Shown: positions 26,569-36,387, counted from the stretch's first letter. The stretch: 42,195 bases of DNA from an uncultured Porphyromonadaceae bacterium (GCA_947177405.1 CAMWUJ010000021.1:1-42195), one strand, 5' to 3'. Notes: generated from the sequence alone by a model not told the origin. Numbers and translations are program-made.

Positions 26569-28218
26569 TTGGGCTTCTTCGAAACCATATTCTATATGAT
26601 CTGGCGCGGCATTGCCATCGGTATAATAATTTCAGCTCCGATGGGACCCGTGGGAATCCTGTGTGTGCAGCGCACGTTGGAGAAAGGCCGGCGCACCGGG
26701 TTCTTCACAGGCATTGGTGCCGCCATCTCAGATATGTTCTATTGCGTGATCACAGGGTTCGGACTATCGTTCATCGAGGACTTCCTGACACGGAATCATG
26801 ACATTATACAACTAATAGGCTCGGTAGTCCTGATAGGATTCGGTATATATCTATTCAAATCAAATCCCACACGCAATCTCAAAAAGCCGGAAGAGGGAAT
26901 CTCCGACCGACGCAATATCCTTAACGGTTTCCTGTTCACATTCTCCAACCCTCTTATTATATTCTTGATAATCGGACTTTTCGCAAGATTCAATTTCCTT
27001 GTTCCCGAAATTCAGGCCTATCATTATTTCATTGGATTCATATCCATAGGAGCCGGAGCATTGGTATGGTGGTGGGTGGTCACATACTTCGTGGCTAAAC
27101 TCCGCTCGCATTTCAACCTCCGGTCTATGTGGCTGATCAATAAGATTATCGGAGGAATCATCCTGATTTTCGCTATAGTTGGAATTGTGACGGCCATATC
27201 TGCTATTGCCTCAGCCGCTTCCCGACATCCCGCTTTCGATACCCCTTTGTATCTTAATTCCTCACGGGGGTTCGGGAATTTCAACCATGCCGCAGACTCC
27301 ACTCTCATTATAGAGGCTTATACCAATGATACCGTCTGCGACCTTATCGCTATCCCGGCTCATGTGGATTTCAACGTTTCTTTCCGCGCAACAAACCTTC
27401 ACAACAAATCAGGGAAAGGATATGCCATAAAAGGAGGACCGAAGCAGAAGAATCCGGGATGGGGAATAGTTCTGGCGGATAAATCCGGGAAAAGAGAAAT
27501 TATTTCTATACGCACCCTCGATAATATAAGGGATGAAACCTATTCCTCTCCGCAACTTCTTTTCTCCAGGTCGCCCGGAAATGAGACAAACCGGATCACA
27601 AACGGAATGGATCTCTTCACAGGCACAAATTCTTTCCATCTTAATTTTATTCACGGAAATATTTCACTCTCCGGAGGAAACAGGGAATACAAGCCGATAA
27701 TGTCGTTTGAATCTTCAATAGAATATCCCGACAGCTTCGGCTTTTTTGTTGCTCCCGGTGCGATGCTTTCACTCGACCATATCATATTGTCACCGGAAAG
27801 CTGCGATGATCTTTACATACACTCCGAATTCGGGAATCCGGATGTCCTTTCCTCCTACCTGAATAGATCACGCAACAAGATGGAGGGTATATGGAAAATA
27901 TGGGATCGCTCCCTTGAGGAGGATTATCTCAGAATGGGAGGTGACTATGAATGTGCATTGATAGAGAATGAAGATGGCTATGATCTGATCTATCTTGATG
28001 GCGCACGCACTGAAGCCCGTTCCTGGCGATCCGGTATGATAAAAGCCCGTCTGAAAAAGACGAGCTTTAAAGATATCTTTGATGTGGAATGGATTGATTC
28101 CTCCCGGAAGAAACTTCCCGATGAAATAAAAGCCTCTCTCGACGGAGGAATTCTGACCATCACATTCCCATATCAATCCTCAGTGTTGAGACTTCGCAAG
28201 ATCCACACTCCAAAATAG
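26569..28218 (+). CDS. LysE-family exporter with large C-terminal extension
   Basis: Residues 1-225 form a LysE/RhtB-type exporter with about six membrane helices and the signature SAPMGPVGILCVQRTLEKGR. Residues 226-549 are an added soluble region rich in beta strands (FNVSFRATNL, GWGIVLADKSG, FPYQSSVLRL) with an RSRNKMEGIWKIWDR segment, not part of any LysE protein I know. The start is unclear: TTG at 26569 (used here) or ATG at 26593 (MIWRGIAIG). The frame is open throughout, so the fusion seems genuine. The transported substrate is unknown. Confidence 0.8.
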   Translation: MGFFETIFYMIWRGIAIGIIISAPMGPVGILCVQRTLEKGRRTGFFTGIGAAISDMFYCVITGFGLSFIEDFLTRNHDIIQLIGSVVLIGFGIYLFKSNPTRNLKKPEEGISDRRNILNGFLFTFSNPLIIFLIIGLFARFNFLVPEIQAYHYFIGFISIGAGALVWWWVVTYFVAKLRSHFNLRSMWLINKIIGGIILIFAIVGIVTAISAIASAASRHPAFDTPLYLNSSRGFGNFNHAADSTLIIEAYTNDTVCDLIAIPAHVDFNVSFRATNLHNKSGKGYAIKGGPKQKNPGWGIVLADKSGKREIISIRTLDNIRDETYSSPQLLFSRSPGNETNRITNGMDLFTGTNSFHLNFIHGNISLSGGNREYKPIMSFESSIEYPDSFGFFVAPGAMLSLDHIILSPESCDDLYIHSEFGNPDVLSSYLNRSRNKMEGIWKIWDRSLEEDYLRMGGDYECALIENEDGYDLIYLDGARTEARSWRSGMIKARLKKTSFKDIFDVEWIDSSRKKLPDEIKASLDGGILTITFPYQSSVLRLRKIHTPK

Positions 28219-28255
28219 GCGTCTCGCTTCCGCTGTCATTCCTATTCCGGGCTGA

Positions 28256-29542
28256 TCACCATCCGCCGGAAGCTCCCCCTCCTCCTGTGGATCCTCCGCC
28301 AAAGCCGCCCCCGAAGCCGCCTCCTCCATGTCCTCCTCTATTTGCCGATCCTAAGATCGCACCGGCGACTACTGCCGCTCCCGTTCCATCATCCTTCTTG
28401 GGAATCACATAGGGACGCTCCTCCTTATGATGGCAGAATTTACATTCATATGTCTTTATCCCTGCTCCCTGACTGCGTGTTGTGGCCGGACGTATGACGC
28501 GGGCTCCCGACAGACACATGGCGATGGTGCCGCAGGATGGACACTTGGTATATCTCATTTGTTTTGCTTTGAAAGGGAGTCGCTCCACTGTGGCGCAACG
28601 CGGACATGCCCATACATCATAATCCACAGTCTTTAATTTCTCCTCAAAATCCTGCGAAGGGGTGAGCAAAGCATTATCCTCCTCTTCATTGAGACGGCGC
28701 ATTTTCTCCCCGCAATGCGGGCATTTTCTTCTTTTTGTCCTTATCGAGCGATACAGCCAGAAAGAAATTATAAAAAATATGAATGATGCTCCTAATGAGA
28801 GTATTCCACACCAGAAATAGATAGGAAGGTGCTGACGCCATAGAAGCGCTTTATGGTAATTATCCTCTTTTCTACTATTGACAAGGTCACGGATAAAGGA
28901 TACTAATGCGAAGAGAAACACCACCCATGCCACGATCCTTATCAATCCCCATATCACTTCAGGAGAAATCGTGGTCATGGCACTCTCGAAATTGTCAGTC
29001 TCCGAACTACGCAACTCTTCAGCCACAGCCGGATCTGTCATCGCATCCGAAACCATATTCACGGCATCCGAAACGGCCATATCTATATTCCCCTCCCTCA
29101 TGGCAGGAACTATGGCACGACCTATAATGTTGGCACAGCTGATATCCGGGAGCACACCTTCAGCTCCGTATCCGGTCTGGATACGTGCCTTCCGCTGCTC
29201 GGGGGCTATCACAATCAAGACTCCGTTATCTTTATCTTTCTTCCCTATCCCCCACAAAGTGAAGAGCTGTTCGCTCCACTCCTCTATGGGAGTGTCACCG
29301 ATGTCGGGAGGAAGAGCCACAACCACTTCGGCAGTGGTGGATTGCCGGAGGGATGCAAGTTTCTCGTTCACTGCCGACAAAGTCTCAGACGACAACAGGC
29401 CGGCTGGGTCCGACACATATTGGTTGCGGTCGGAGACCTGCACATTAGGCATATCCCCCGGCGACCACACTTTTGCCTTAATCTCCCCGCAGGAGAAAAG
29501 AAGCAATGCCAACATCAAACGTATCATTAATTTTATTTTCAT
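28256..29542 (-). CDS. TPM-domain membrane protein with zinc ribbons
   Basis: The 428-residue product has a signal peptide ending near AKA, then a TPM domain (about 37-175: VSDPAGLLSSETLSAVNEKL, VVVALPPDIGD, LFTLWGIGKKDKDNGVLIVI, ARIQTGYGAEGVLPD). Two membrane helices follow (near 195-215 and 235-260), then Cys-pair zinc-ribbon motifs (CPHCGEKM, CPRC, CPSCG, CKFCHHK). It ends in a glycine-rich tail (GGHGGGGFGGGFGGG...). YgcG-like TPM proteins are common, and their role is poorly known. The added ribbons are the notable feature. It is co-directional with dgt. Confidence 0.85.
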   Translation of the reverse strand: MKIKLMIRLMLALLLFSCGEIKAKVWSPGDMPNVQVSDRNQYVSDPAGLLSSETLSAVNEKLASLRQSTTAEVVVALPPDIGDTPIEEWSEQLFTLWGIGKKDKDNGVLIVIAPEQRKARIQTGYGAEGVLPDISCANIIGRAIVPAMREGNIDMAVSDAVNMVSDAMTDPAVAEELRSSETDNFESAMTTISPEVIWGLIRIVAWVVFLFALVSFIRDLVNSRKEDNYHKALLWRQHLPIYFWCGILSLGASFIFFIISFWLYRSIRTKRRKCPHCGEKMRRLNEEEDNALLTPSQDFEEKLKTVDYDVWACPRCATVERLPFKAKQMRYTKCPSCGTIAMCLSGARVIRPATTRSQGAGIKTYECKFCHHKEERPYVIPKKDDGTGAAVVAGAILGSANRGGHGGGGFGGGFGGGSTGGGGASGGW

Positions 29543-29560
29543 CTTTCAATATCCAATTAT

Positions 29561-30922
29561 TCACACAGCCGGCAGACTGTGTCCGTTAAGTTTACGATAT
29601 AGATTCAGTGCATAGACATCTGTCATCCCCGACACATGGTCGATCACACTTTGTATCCTTTCATATAAAGTCTCCGCACGGGTGTCGTATTGTTTGGGAA
29701 TGATGCTGAGTAAAAGACTGGAATAATTTCTCTCCGGATGCATCACGGCATCCATAAGAGTATTCATCAGATAGGTGATTATCCTGTTACCACCCAATTC
29801 TATGTCCACCACTTCCGGAGCGCAATAGATTTTCTCCCATGCAGTTTTGGAACATCGGGAATAAGCCTCCTTGAGTCCGTCGTCCATCAAGGAAGTGAGA
29901 TTTCCCACATATTCTCCTGCCAAAATCCTATCTTCATTTCTCACAAATGCTTCTGCACAATGTCTCACCATCTCCCCTATCACATTCGACCGCAGATATG
30001 CCACTCTCTCATTAGGATCGTCAAGATGCGCAAGAGTCTTTCGACAACGATCCTTTCTTTCATCATTAAAAAATGCAAGGAAAAGTTCACTTAGCTCATT
30101 CTCTCCCACTATCTTGAGCTTAAACGCATCTTCAAGGTCCATGATCTGATAGCAGATGTCATCAGCTGCTTCCATGATATAGACCAATGGGTGTCGGGCA
30201 AAGACCCCGGGTGATAGTTCGGGAATTCCAAGACGATCTGCCACCTTGCGATATATCCCTTCTTCAGATTTAAAAAAGCCGAATTTCCCCTTCTCTCCGG
30301 CATGGAGGGAGGTATAGGGGTATTTCACGATAGAGGCGAGGGTGGAATAAGTCATTGCCATTCCTCCCTTGCGGCGGCCGGAAAACTGATGTGCAAGAAG
30401 CCTGAAAGAATTGGCATTCCCCTCGAAGTGAAGGAGGTCGGAGGCTTGCTGCTGTGAAAGACAGTTGATCAGGTCTTTCCCTTTTCCCTCAGAAAAATAT
30501 GCAGATATTGTTTTTTCTCCTGAATGTCCGAAAGGAGGATTCCCCAGATCATGGCAGAGACAGGCCGCTGCCACAATATCACGGAAATCATCCAGCTTAT
30601 AAACCCATGGCTCCTCCTTATATTTCTCTTTGAGACGCAATGCCACCTCTGTTGCTAATGACCTCCCGACAGTGGAAACTTCAAGACTATGAGTCAGACG
30701 GTTATGAACAAATATTGAACCCGGCAAAGGGAAAACCTGTGTCTTGTTCTGAAGACGTCGAAACGGGGAGCTGAACACAAGGCGATCGTAATCTCTTTGA
30801 AAATCCGACCGTATATGTTGTTTTTCATCGTGGTATTCCTCCATGCCCAGACGGAGATCGCAGATCAATCTCTCCCACGACATGGGGATCAATTCCTTGT
30901 CCTGTTCTTTATCCTTTCCCAT
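29561..30922 (-). CDS. dgt: dGTP triphosphohydrolase
   Basis: Dgt splits dGTP (or other dNTPs) into nucleoside and triphosphate, limiting dNTP pools and sometimes phage replication. The 453-residue HD-superfamily protein has HNRLTHSLEVS, the HD pair in CLCHDLGNPPFGHSGE and a distal EAADDICYQIMDLEDA, in the family order. The ATG at 30922 gives MGKDKEQDKELIPMSWERL. The -7-like TAAATTTG (minus strand, 30941-30948) lies just upstream, without a clear -33. Confidence 0.92.
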   Translation of the reverse strand: MGKDKEQDKELIPMSWERLICDLRLGMEEYHDEKQHIRSDFQRDYDRLVFSSPFRRLQNKTQVFPLPGSIFVHNRLTHSLEVSTVGRSLATEVALRLKEKYKEEPWVYKLDDFRDIVAAACLCHDLGNPPFGHSGEKTISAYFSEGKGKDLINCLSQQQASDLLHFEGNANSFRLLAHQFSGRRKGGMAMTYSTLASIVKYPYTSLHAGEKGKFGFFKSEEGIYRKVADRLGIPELSPGVFARHPLVYIMEAADDICYQIMDLEDAFKLKIVGENELSELFLAFFNDERKDRCRKTLAHLDDPNERVAYLRSNVIGEMVRHCAEAFVRNEDRILAGEYVGNLTSLMDDGLKEAYSRCSKTAWEKIYCAPEVVDIELGGNRIITYLMNTLMDAVMHPERNYSSLLLSIIPKQYDTRAETLYERIQSVIDHVSGMTDVYALNLYRKLNGHSLPAV

Positions 30923-30936
30923 TTATTTATGTTTTA

Positions 30937-30968
30937 ATTGCAAATTTACTAAATTTTTGTTAACTTTG
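30937..30968 (+). promoter_or_regulatory. Probable promoter of the Crp/Fnr gene
   Basis: A -33-like ATTG (30937-30940) and TAACTTTG (30961-30968) are 20 bases apart. The region overlaps the dgt upstream sequence, so the divergent genes may compete for polymerase. The leader to 31049 is about 75 bases. Confidence 0.55.
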
Positions 30969-31048
30969 AAGATAAATAATCCATCATTCATAGTTGGAAG
31001 TCCTTAACCAAGATTGGAAATTTCAGATCATAATCTTATCCTCACTTC

Positions 31049-31633
31049 ATGAGCCCGGAAAAAGAATCTCTAAAACCACTGCTGAAGAATGAACTCGGCT
31101 ATCTCCCGGAAAACATAGACCTTTTTCTGGAGAAAGGGAAACTGCGTTCTTACTCCCGAGGAGAGATAATAATAGAATGTGGCACATGCTGCACTGATGT
31201 ATTCATCCTGAAAAGCGGTATCCTTAGATTTGTGGATATGAACGGTGACCGTGAGCGCACTTTTGCCTTTGCTCTTCCCGGCACTATCGTCTTCTCCAAA
31301 CATTCATTTGTGATGCACATGCCCTCCTATTATCAGGTGGAGGCCTGTTGCTACTGTGAAATTCTGGTTATTTCCCATACCGACTTCTGGGAAGCTGCAA
31401 ATCAATCTCACGACCTGGCTATCTGGCTGCTTAAGTATGCTCACGGCGAACTTTTTTATCAGGAATACAAAAATGCCGCTGTCCATAATGGTTCAGCTGC
31501 CGAAAGATATAAGAAGATGCTTGCCGACCGACCCGAAATCATCCAAAATGTGGCTCAGAAAACTATTGCTTCATATCTCGGAGTCTCTCCTGAATATCTG
31601 AGTAAACTCAAAAGGCAGCTTCTTCATTCCTGA
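31049..31633 (+). CDS. Crp/Fnr family transcriptional regulator
   Basis: The 194-residue protein has an N-terminal cyclic-nucleotide-binding-type beta roll (about 30-120: YSRGEIIIECGTCCTDVFILKSGILRF, FALPGTIVFSKHSF), a dimer helix and a C-terminal HTH (NVAQKTIASYLGVSPEYLSKLKRQL). The FNR Fe-S cysteine pattern is absent; the Cys residues at 44-48 and 100-102 are unlike it. The effector and targets are unknown. A terminator hairpin follows, so it is probably monocistronic, upstream of the T9SS cargo gene. Confidence 0.85.
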   Translation: MSPEKESLKPLLKNELGYLPENIDLFLEKGKLRSYSRGEIIIECGTCCTDVFILKSGILRFVDMNGDRERTFAFALPGTIVFSKHSFVMHMPSYYQVEACCYCEILVISHTDFWEAANQSHDLAIWLLKYAHGELFYQEYKNAAVHNGSAAERYKKMLADRPEIIQNVAQKTIASYLGVSPEYLSKLKRQLLHS

Positions 31634-31666
31634 TTTTTGCACTATATTTTGACACATTCCACTTGA

Positions 31667-31705
31667 TTTCCGAAATCAGTTTCGTTCACAAACTGATTTC
31701 GGAAA
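31667..31705 (+). terminator. Rho-independent terminator after the Crp/Fnr gene
   Basis: A perfect 16-bp stem (31667-31682 with 31690-31705), seven-base loop, followed by a T-rich run (ATATTTTTTATT). Stop codon is 34 bases upstream. Confidence 0.8.
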
Positions 31706-31792
31706 ATATTTTTTATTACAATAAAAACGAAGTTTTATTTCTATTTTCCACATTTCTTAATCTATATTAAGAATTTTGTAAATTATCATAAA

Positions 31793-31800
31793 TAAATTTG
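31793..31800 (+). promoter_or_regulatory. Probable -7 box of the T9SS cargo gene
   Basis: TAAATTTG fits the Bacteroidetes -7 consensus, 33 bases before the start at 31833. The expected -33 element is not clear. Confidence 0.5.
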
Positions 31801-31832
31801 CGAATCAAAATCATAATTTTTAACTACACAAC

Positions 31833-34430
31833 ATGCTTATGAGTAATTTTACATCATTCTTTCGAACATCAGCGTGTTTGTTGGCACTCGCAGGAGCTTT
31901 CTCTTCATTCGCCGAAGAGAAGGAATTGGATATTCAGATCTCCGATGTGTCCTATCGAGATGCCTTCATGACACTCACCAACACGCCTTATGATTTAACA
32001 TATTATTGGAACTTCGATACTAAAGTTAATTTCGAAGCTGCCGGAGGAGCCGATAAAGCCATCGACAACGCAATTGTAAAGATTAAGCAAACTGCCGACA
32101 GGTATGGCTATTCCGACTGGCTTGATTTTTTGCAATATCAGATATACTATGAACCTCAGTATGAAAATCTGGGCGATTGGGCTGATATGCTATACGATGA
32201 AGACTATGTGGTCTATGCATTCGGTATTGATTACGACGGAAATGTTACTACTTCTTTAGTAACCAAAGAGTTTCATACTCTCGCTCCCGCCACATCCGAC
32301 ATGACCTTCGATGTAACAGTGCCTGAAATAGAGAATAAGGGTTCTTACTACACCGCCACAGCAATGGTGAATCCCTCCGCAGAAGGCAACTATACAATGA
32401 AATACTTTGCTAAGGAGACACTTGACGAGTTCGACCTTACTCCCGGAAGCTATGGTGAAAAAAGCTTTTTGTGCGATTATGTGATCAGATATCTCCGCCA
32501 GGAGGCTATCTATTCTGGTCCCGGAGAACTATCGATGACCAACCTGAACGAAGGTAAGGAATACGCAGTGGCTGTTGTTGGCCTTGATAATAATAATCTT
32601 CCCGCCACACCTCTTTCAGTTACCTATTTCAAGACTTCGGAAAATGGTAATAATGATGATCCGGGACATGAGGATGAAAAGGGGTCTATCGATATCAGCG
32701 TATCAGATGTGACCTACAACGATGCCTACATGCAGCTTATTCCTACTCCCGACGACCTTAGATTTTACTGGAACTTCACCACTAAGACCGAATTCGAGAA
32801 TAACGGTGGTGTGGATAAAATAGTAGAGAGCTGCATCGCTAAATGGGAAAAAGACGCAGCGACATATCAGGAACCCGACTGGCAGTCCATGCTTCCTTAT
32901 GTTCTCTTTGAAGGCGCGCAGTATGAGGACCTCGGAAGTTGGAAAGATATGCTCTATGATGAAGATTATGTAGTTTATGCCTTCGGAATGGATATGGATG
33001 GGAATCTCATAGTTCCCGTCACTACTGCGGAATTCCATACTTTAGGCGTGGCAACGTCCGATAACACCTTTGATGTGACCGTAACTTCAGTGGAAGAAAA
33101 CGGAGTGTATCTTACCGCTACCGCCCACATCGTCCCCTCAAACAGCGATACATATATGGCCCGCATCTATCCCAAGTCAACACTTGATAGATTCGACATC
33201 ACTTCCGGAAGCTTCAATGAGAAGAAATTCTCTTGCGAGGAAATGCTCTATAGTCTAAAAGACAGCGAGATCAAGACCGGTGAAAGCGATGTGACTAACG
33301 AACGATGCGTTGAAGATCAGGAATACGCAGTGGTTGTTATGGGTCTTGACGCTAATAAGATGCCTTCCACAGGCCTTACTATCGCTTACTTCACTGCAGT
33401 GGTGGAGAAACCCGAATTAGGCACTATCACCCTTGAAGTGGAAGATATAACTCCTATGAACGCCCGCATCAAGATCACTCCCTCAAGCAATGAATACCGC
33501 TACTTCTATGATATCACTACTCCCGACATTATTGAAGCCAAAGGTGGTGTAGAGAATATTCCGGAGAGACTGATTATCGACTGGTGGAAGTTCCTCGCCG
33601 ATATTTATCAGCTTGATGATTGGAGAGAATGTATAGAGTGGCAGACCACTACCGGCAATATCGATTCAACTGTTGCCGAGCTTGTGGAAGAGGGTGAGAT
33701 TTCCGACATATACTGGGATAGAGATTATGTGCTTTATGCAGTTGGATTTAATGAGAATGGAGACGTGATGACAGAACCTGCCGTGCTTTACTTCTCAACT
33801 CCCCCTGTAGAGGAGCAATCAGACATGACTTTCAAATTCCAGATAATCAATTCTGAACTTGACCCCGCTTATCCTAATACAGGAAACATCAAATACTATA
33901 AAGTGACTATCGAGGTGGATCCTTCAAATGATGATGATAACTATCTGTTCAAAACCTCGCAAACCAAATACTACGACCAGTATCTTGAAGATGATGAACC
34001 CGATTGGTTTGATTTCATCACTCGCCAATTCCTGCCATACTCTATGGAAGTGAGTGGTCTCGCACACTTCCAATGTCCGGGAATACAAGGCACAGATTAT
34101 GACGGTAACGATCTCAACTATTATGCCATAACAATGGGATGGAATGAAGGTCCTACCACCGACCTCTTCCTTTTCAAATACAATCCTGTTCAGGAAGCAG
34201 CTAAATCTATCCTCAACTCCGTAGCCAACGAAGGCGTTAAGGTAATGGTTGAAAACGGTAAGATTTATCTGTTAGGCGACTTTGAGAACGCTGTGGTTTA
34301 TTCCACTGATGGTCGTGTGATCGCTGCCTGCCGTCCGGGAATAAAGGTTGCCGTCCCCGCCGGTATTTACGTGGTGAAATACAACGACATCAACGGTGTG
34401 GCTGTTACAAAGAAAGTTCTTGTAAAATAA
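31833..34430 (+). CDS. Secreted three-repeat protein with T9SS type A sorting domain
   Basis: The 865-residue product has a signal peptide (cleavage near SSFAEEK), three tandem beta-rich repeats (about 32-268, 285-522 and a diverged 530-785) and a C-terminal T9SS type A sorting domain (about 790-865: VENGKIYLLG, VYSTDGRVIA, VPAGIYVVKYNDINGVAVTKKVLVK-type pattern). Each repeat shares a core like LYDEDYVVYAFGIDYDGN, with ITP/TP-YWNF near its start. I recognise no enzyme motif. As a surface or secreted T9SS substrate it sits upstream of porT and the por cluster. A terminator follows, so it is a separate transcript. Confidence 0.82.
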   Translation: MLMSNFTSFFRTSACLLALAGAFSSFAEEKELDIQISDVSYRDAFMTLTNTPYDLTYYWNFDTKVNFEAAGGADKAIDNAIVKIKQTADRYGYSDWLDFLQYQIYYEPQYENLGDWADMLYDEDYVVYAFGIDYDGNVTTSLVTKEFHTLAPATSDMTFDVTVPEIENKGSYYTATAMVNPSAEGNYTMKYFAKETLDEFDLTPGSYGEKSFLCDYVIRYLRQEAIYSGPGELSMTNLNEGKEYAVAVVGLDNNNLPATPLSVTYFKTSENGNNDDPGHEDEKGSIDISVSDVTYNDAYMQLIPTPDDLRFYWNFTTKTEFENNGGVDKIVESCIAKWEKDAATYQEPDWQSMLPYVLFEGAQYEDLGSWKDMLYDEDYVVYAFGMDMDGNLIVPVTTAEFHTLGVATSDNTFDVTVTSVEENGVYLTATAHIVPSNSDTYMARIYPKSTLDRFDITSGSFNEKKFSCEEMLYSLKDSEIKTGESDVTNERCVEDQEYAVVVMGLDANKMPSTGLTIAYFTAVVEKPELGTITLEVEDITPMNARIKITPSSNEYRYFYDITTPDIIEAKGGVENIPERLIIDWWKFLADIYQLDDWRECIEWQTTTGNIDSTVAELVEEGEISDIYWDRDYVLYAVGFNENGDVMTEPAVLYFSTPPVEEQSDMTFKFQIINSELDPAYPNTGNIKYYKVTIEVDPSNDDDNYLFKTSQTKYYDQYLEDDEPDWFDFITRQFLPYSMEVSGLAHFQCPGIQGTDYDGNDLNYYAITMGWNEGPTTDLFLFKYNPVQEAAKSILNSVANEGVKVMVENGKIYLLGDFENAVVYSTDGRVIAACRPGIKVAVPAGIYVVKYNDINGVAVTKKVLVK

Positions 34431-34492
34431 TAATTCCACCGATTCATTGAAAACCGACGAGTTTTTAATTAAGTAGATACATTTAATGAAAG

Positions 34493-34523
34493 AGGCGCAT
34501 CCGGAGTGATTCCGGGTGCGCCT
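34493..34523 (+). terminator. Rho-independent terminator after the T9SS cargo gene
   Basis: AGGCGCATCCGGA (34493-34505) pairs with TCCGGGTGCGCCT (34511-34523), one G-T pair, five-base loop, followed by TTCTTTT. Confidence 0.85.
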
Positions 34524-34574
34524 TTCTTTTATAATTCCCTGCAATAACAATACAAGGATTCACGTTAAAAGAAT

Positions 34575-35309
34575 ATGTCAAAGCTAACGCAAATAATATC
34601 CCGGCAATTTCTTCTGCTCGCTCTCCTGCTGGTGTGTGGATTTTCCGAGATCTATGCCAAACCGGGCGATAAGATTCTCAACAGACCATACGCGGATCAG
34701 AAGAGATGGCATTTGGGGTTTTCGGTAGGTACTCATTTCCAAGACCTTGACTTCACCCATAATGGTTTCGTAACCGATCAAGGCAGCCAATGGTTTGCGG
34801 AAATACCCTCCTTCGACCCCGGAATATGTGTCAACGTGCTCGGAGATGTGCGTCTTCATCAATATTTCAATCTCCGGCTCACTCCCGGTATGTATTTCGG
34901 TAGCAAAGGTGTGGAATTTCGCGACTATACCACAGGGGCTGTGGAACGTCAGGATGTGAAAACAGCCTATGTGGTGGTGCCTCTCGACCTCAAGATTTCA
35001 GGCGACCGGCTACATAACTCACGACCATACGTAACATTGGGAGCAATGGCGACTTTCGACGTGAGCAAGAAACGCACCGAGTTCCTGCAGTTCAATTCCA
35101 CCGATGCATACCTCACCATAGGTTTGGGATGTGACTTCTATCTTCCCTTCTTCAAACTCAACCCGGAAATCAAATTCTGCTTCGGACTCACCGATATCCT
35201 CCGTCACGACCGGCCCGACCTTGATGAGAATCCCGATATGTATAAAATCACCCGATCGCTTTCAAAAGTGAAGTCCAAGATGTTTGTGCTCACATTCTAT
35301 TTTGAATAA
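34575..35309 (+). CDS. porT: PorT-family T9SS outer-membrane protein
   Basis: The 244-residue protein has a signal peptide (to about 28), then LNRPYADQKRWHLGFSVGTHFQDLDF and a predicted eight-strand-type barrel ending in VLTFYFE. This fits PorT, an outer-membrane protein needed for T9SS function, and the length is that of the family. Its exact role is not settled in any species. It leads the por cluster, 63 bases before porP. Confidence 0.85.
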   Translation: MSKLTQIISRQFLLLALLLVCGFSEIYAKPGDKILNRPYADQKRWHLGFSVGTHFQDLDFTHNGFVTDQGSQWFAEIPSFDPGICVNVLGDVRLHQYFNLRLTPGMYFGSKGVEFRDYTTGAVERQDVKTAYVVVPLDLKISGDRLHNSRPYVTLGAMATFDVSKKRTEFLQFNSTDAYLTIGLGCDFYLPFFKLNPEIKFCFGLTDILRHDRPDLDENPDMYKITRSLSKVKSKMFVLTFYFE

Positions 35310-35372
35310 GAGACTATAAGAATCCGGACATACTTGCGACCCAAAAACAATATCCGGCAACAACCCTAAAAA

Positions 35373-36383
35373 ATGTATATAAAATCATCCCAAATACTGT
35401 CATGGTCAACCTTGCGGAGGGTGTCTTCGGTCATTATTCTCCTTCTCACATTTCTCTCCGCCCGGGCACAGAATGATATTTTGCTCACACAGTCGTGGGC
35501 CATACCTTCATATTATAATCCGGCCGCTACAGGCGACACAGACTATCTCCGGATCCGTGGCGGCGCACGCCTGCAATGGATCGGAATCGAACACGCACCA
35601 AAAAGCTTTCTGGCCACTGCCGATATGCCTGTGCAGATTGGGAAAAAAAGAATAGGGGTCGGTGCCGACATGATGAATGAGTCGCTCGGTCTTTTCTCCA
35701 ATACCCTGATCAATCTCCAGGCAAGCTATAAGTTCAAGATTCTGAAAGGAACGCTCTCGGTGGGTGTGCAGGGTGGATACTATTCGTCGAAATTCAATGG
35801 CTCGAAAGTGGTGCTTCCGGATGGAGATGATTATCATCAGGGAGTGGATGAGGCCATACCCACTCAAGACGTGTCAGGAAACACATTCGACCTCTCGGCC
35901 GGGGTGCGTTTCACTCATAAATGGTTTTCAATAGGGATTTCTGCCCTTCATCTCCTTGCCCCCACAGTGAAGATGAATACGGAAGGAAATGAGAATTCCG
36001 AAACTTCTCATTATGAGACCACCCTCCCACGCATGCTATATTTCACTGCCGATAGCAATATTCCTCTAAAAAACACGTTATTTGAATTGCAACCTTATAT
36101 ACTGGCGGCCTCGGATTTCAACACATTCAATATTCAGGCGTCATGCCGGGCCCGATATAACAAATTCCTTTCTTTCGGGTTAGGTTATCGCTACAAAGAT
36201 GCCGTGAGCGTTATGGTAGCAGCAGAGTTTAAAAATTTCTTCGTAGGATATTCCTACGATTATCCCACTTCTGCAATCTCCAAAGCCTCTTCGGGAAGCC
36301 ATGAGATTATAGCCGGTTATCAATTGAAACTTGATTTCAGCGGCGTCAATAAAAACAAACACCGTTCCATTAGAATAATGTAG
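35373..36383 (+). CDS. porP: T9SS protein PorP/SprF family
   Basis: The 336-residue product has a signal peptide (cleavage near ARAQND) and the classic start ILLTQSWAIPSYYNPAATGDTDYLRIRGGARLQWIG, followed by a barrel. PorP/SprF proteins sit in the outer membrane and bridge the PorK/N ring or hold surface proteins. The stop is four bases from porK, so they are coupled. Confidence 0.92.
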   Translation: MYIKSSQILSWSTLRRVSSVIILLLTFLSARAQNDILLTQSWAIPSYYNPAATGDTDYLRIRGGARLQWIGIEHAPKSFLATADMPVQIGKKRIGVGADMMNESLGLFSNTLINLQASYKFKILKGTLSVGVQGGYYSSKFNGSKVVLPDGDDYHQGVDEAIPTQDVSGNTFDLSAGVRFTHKWFSIGISALHLLAPTVKMNTEGNENSETSHYETTLPRMLYFTADSNIPLKNTLFELQPYILAASDFNTFNIQASCRARYNKFLSFGLGYRYKDAVSVMVAAEFKNFFVGYSYDYPTSAISKASSGSHEIIAGYQLKLDFSGVNKNKHRSIRIM

Positions 36384-36387
36384 CGAT

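Noticed and set aside
28878..29615. 245-residue plus-strand ORF opposite the TPM gene
   Set aside because: It is Ser/Thr-rich antisense reading of a gene with clear domains.
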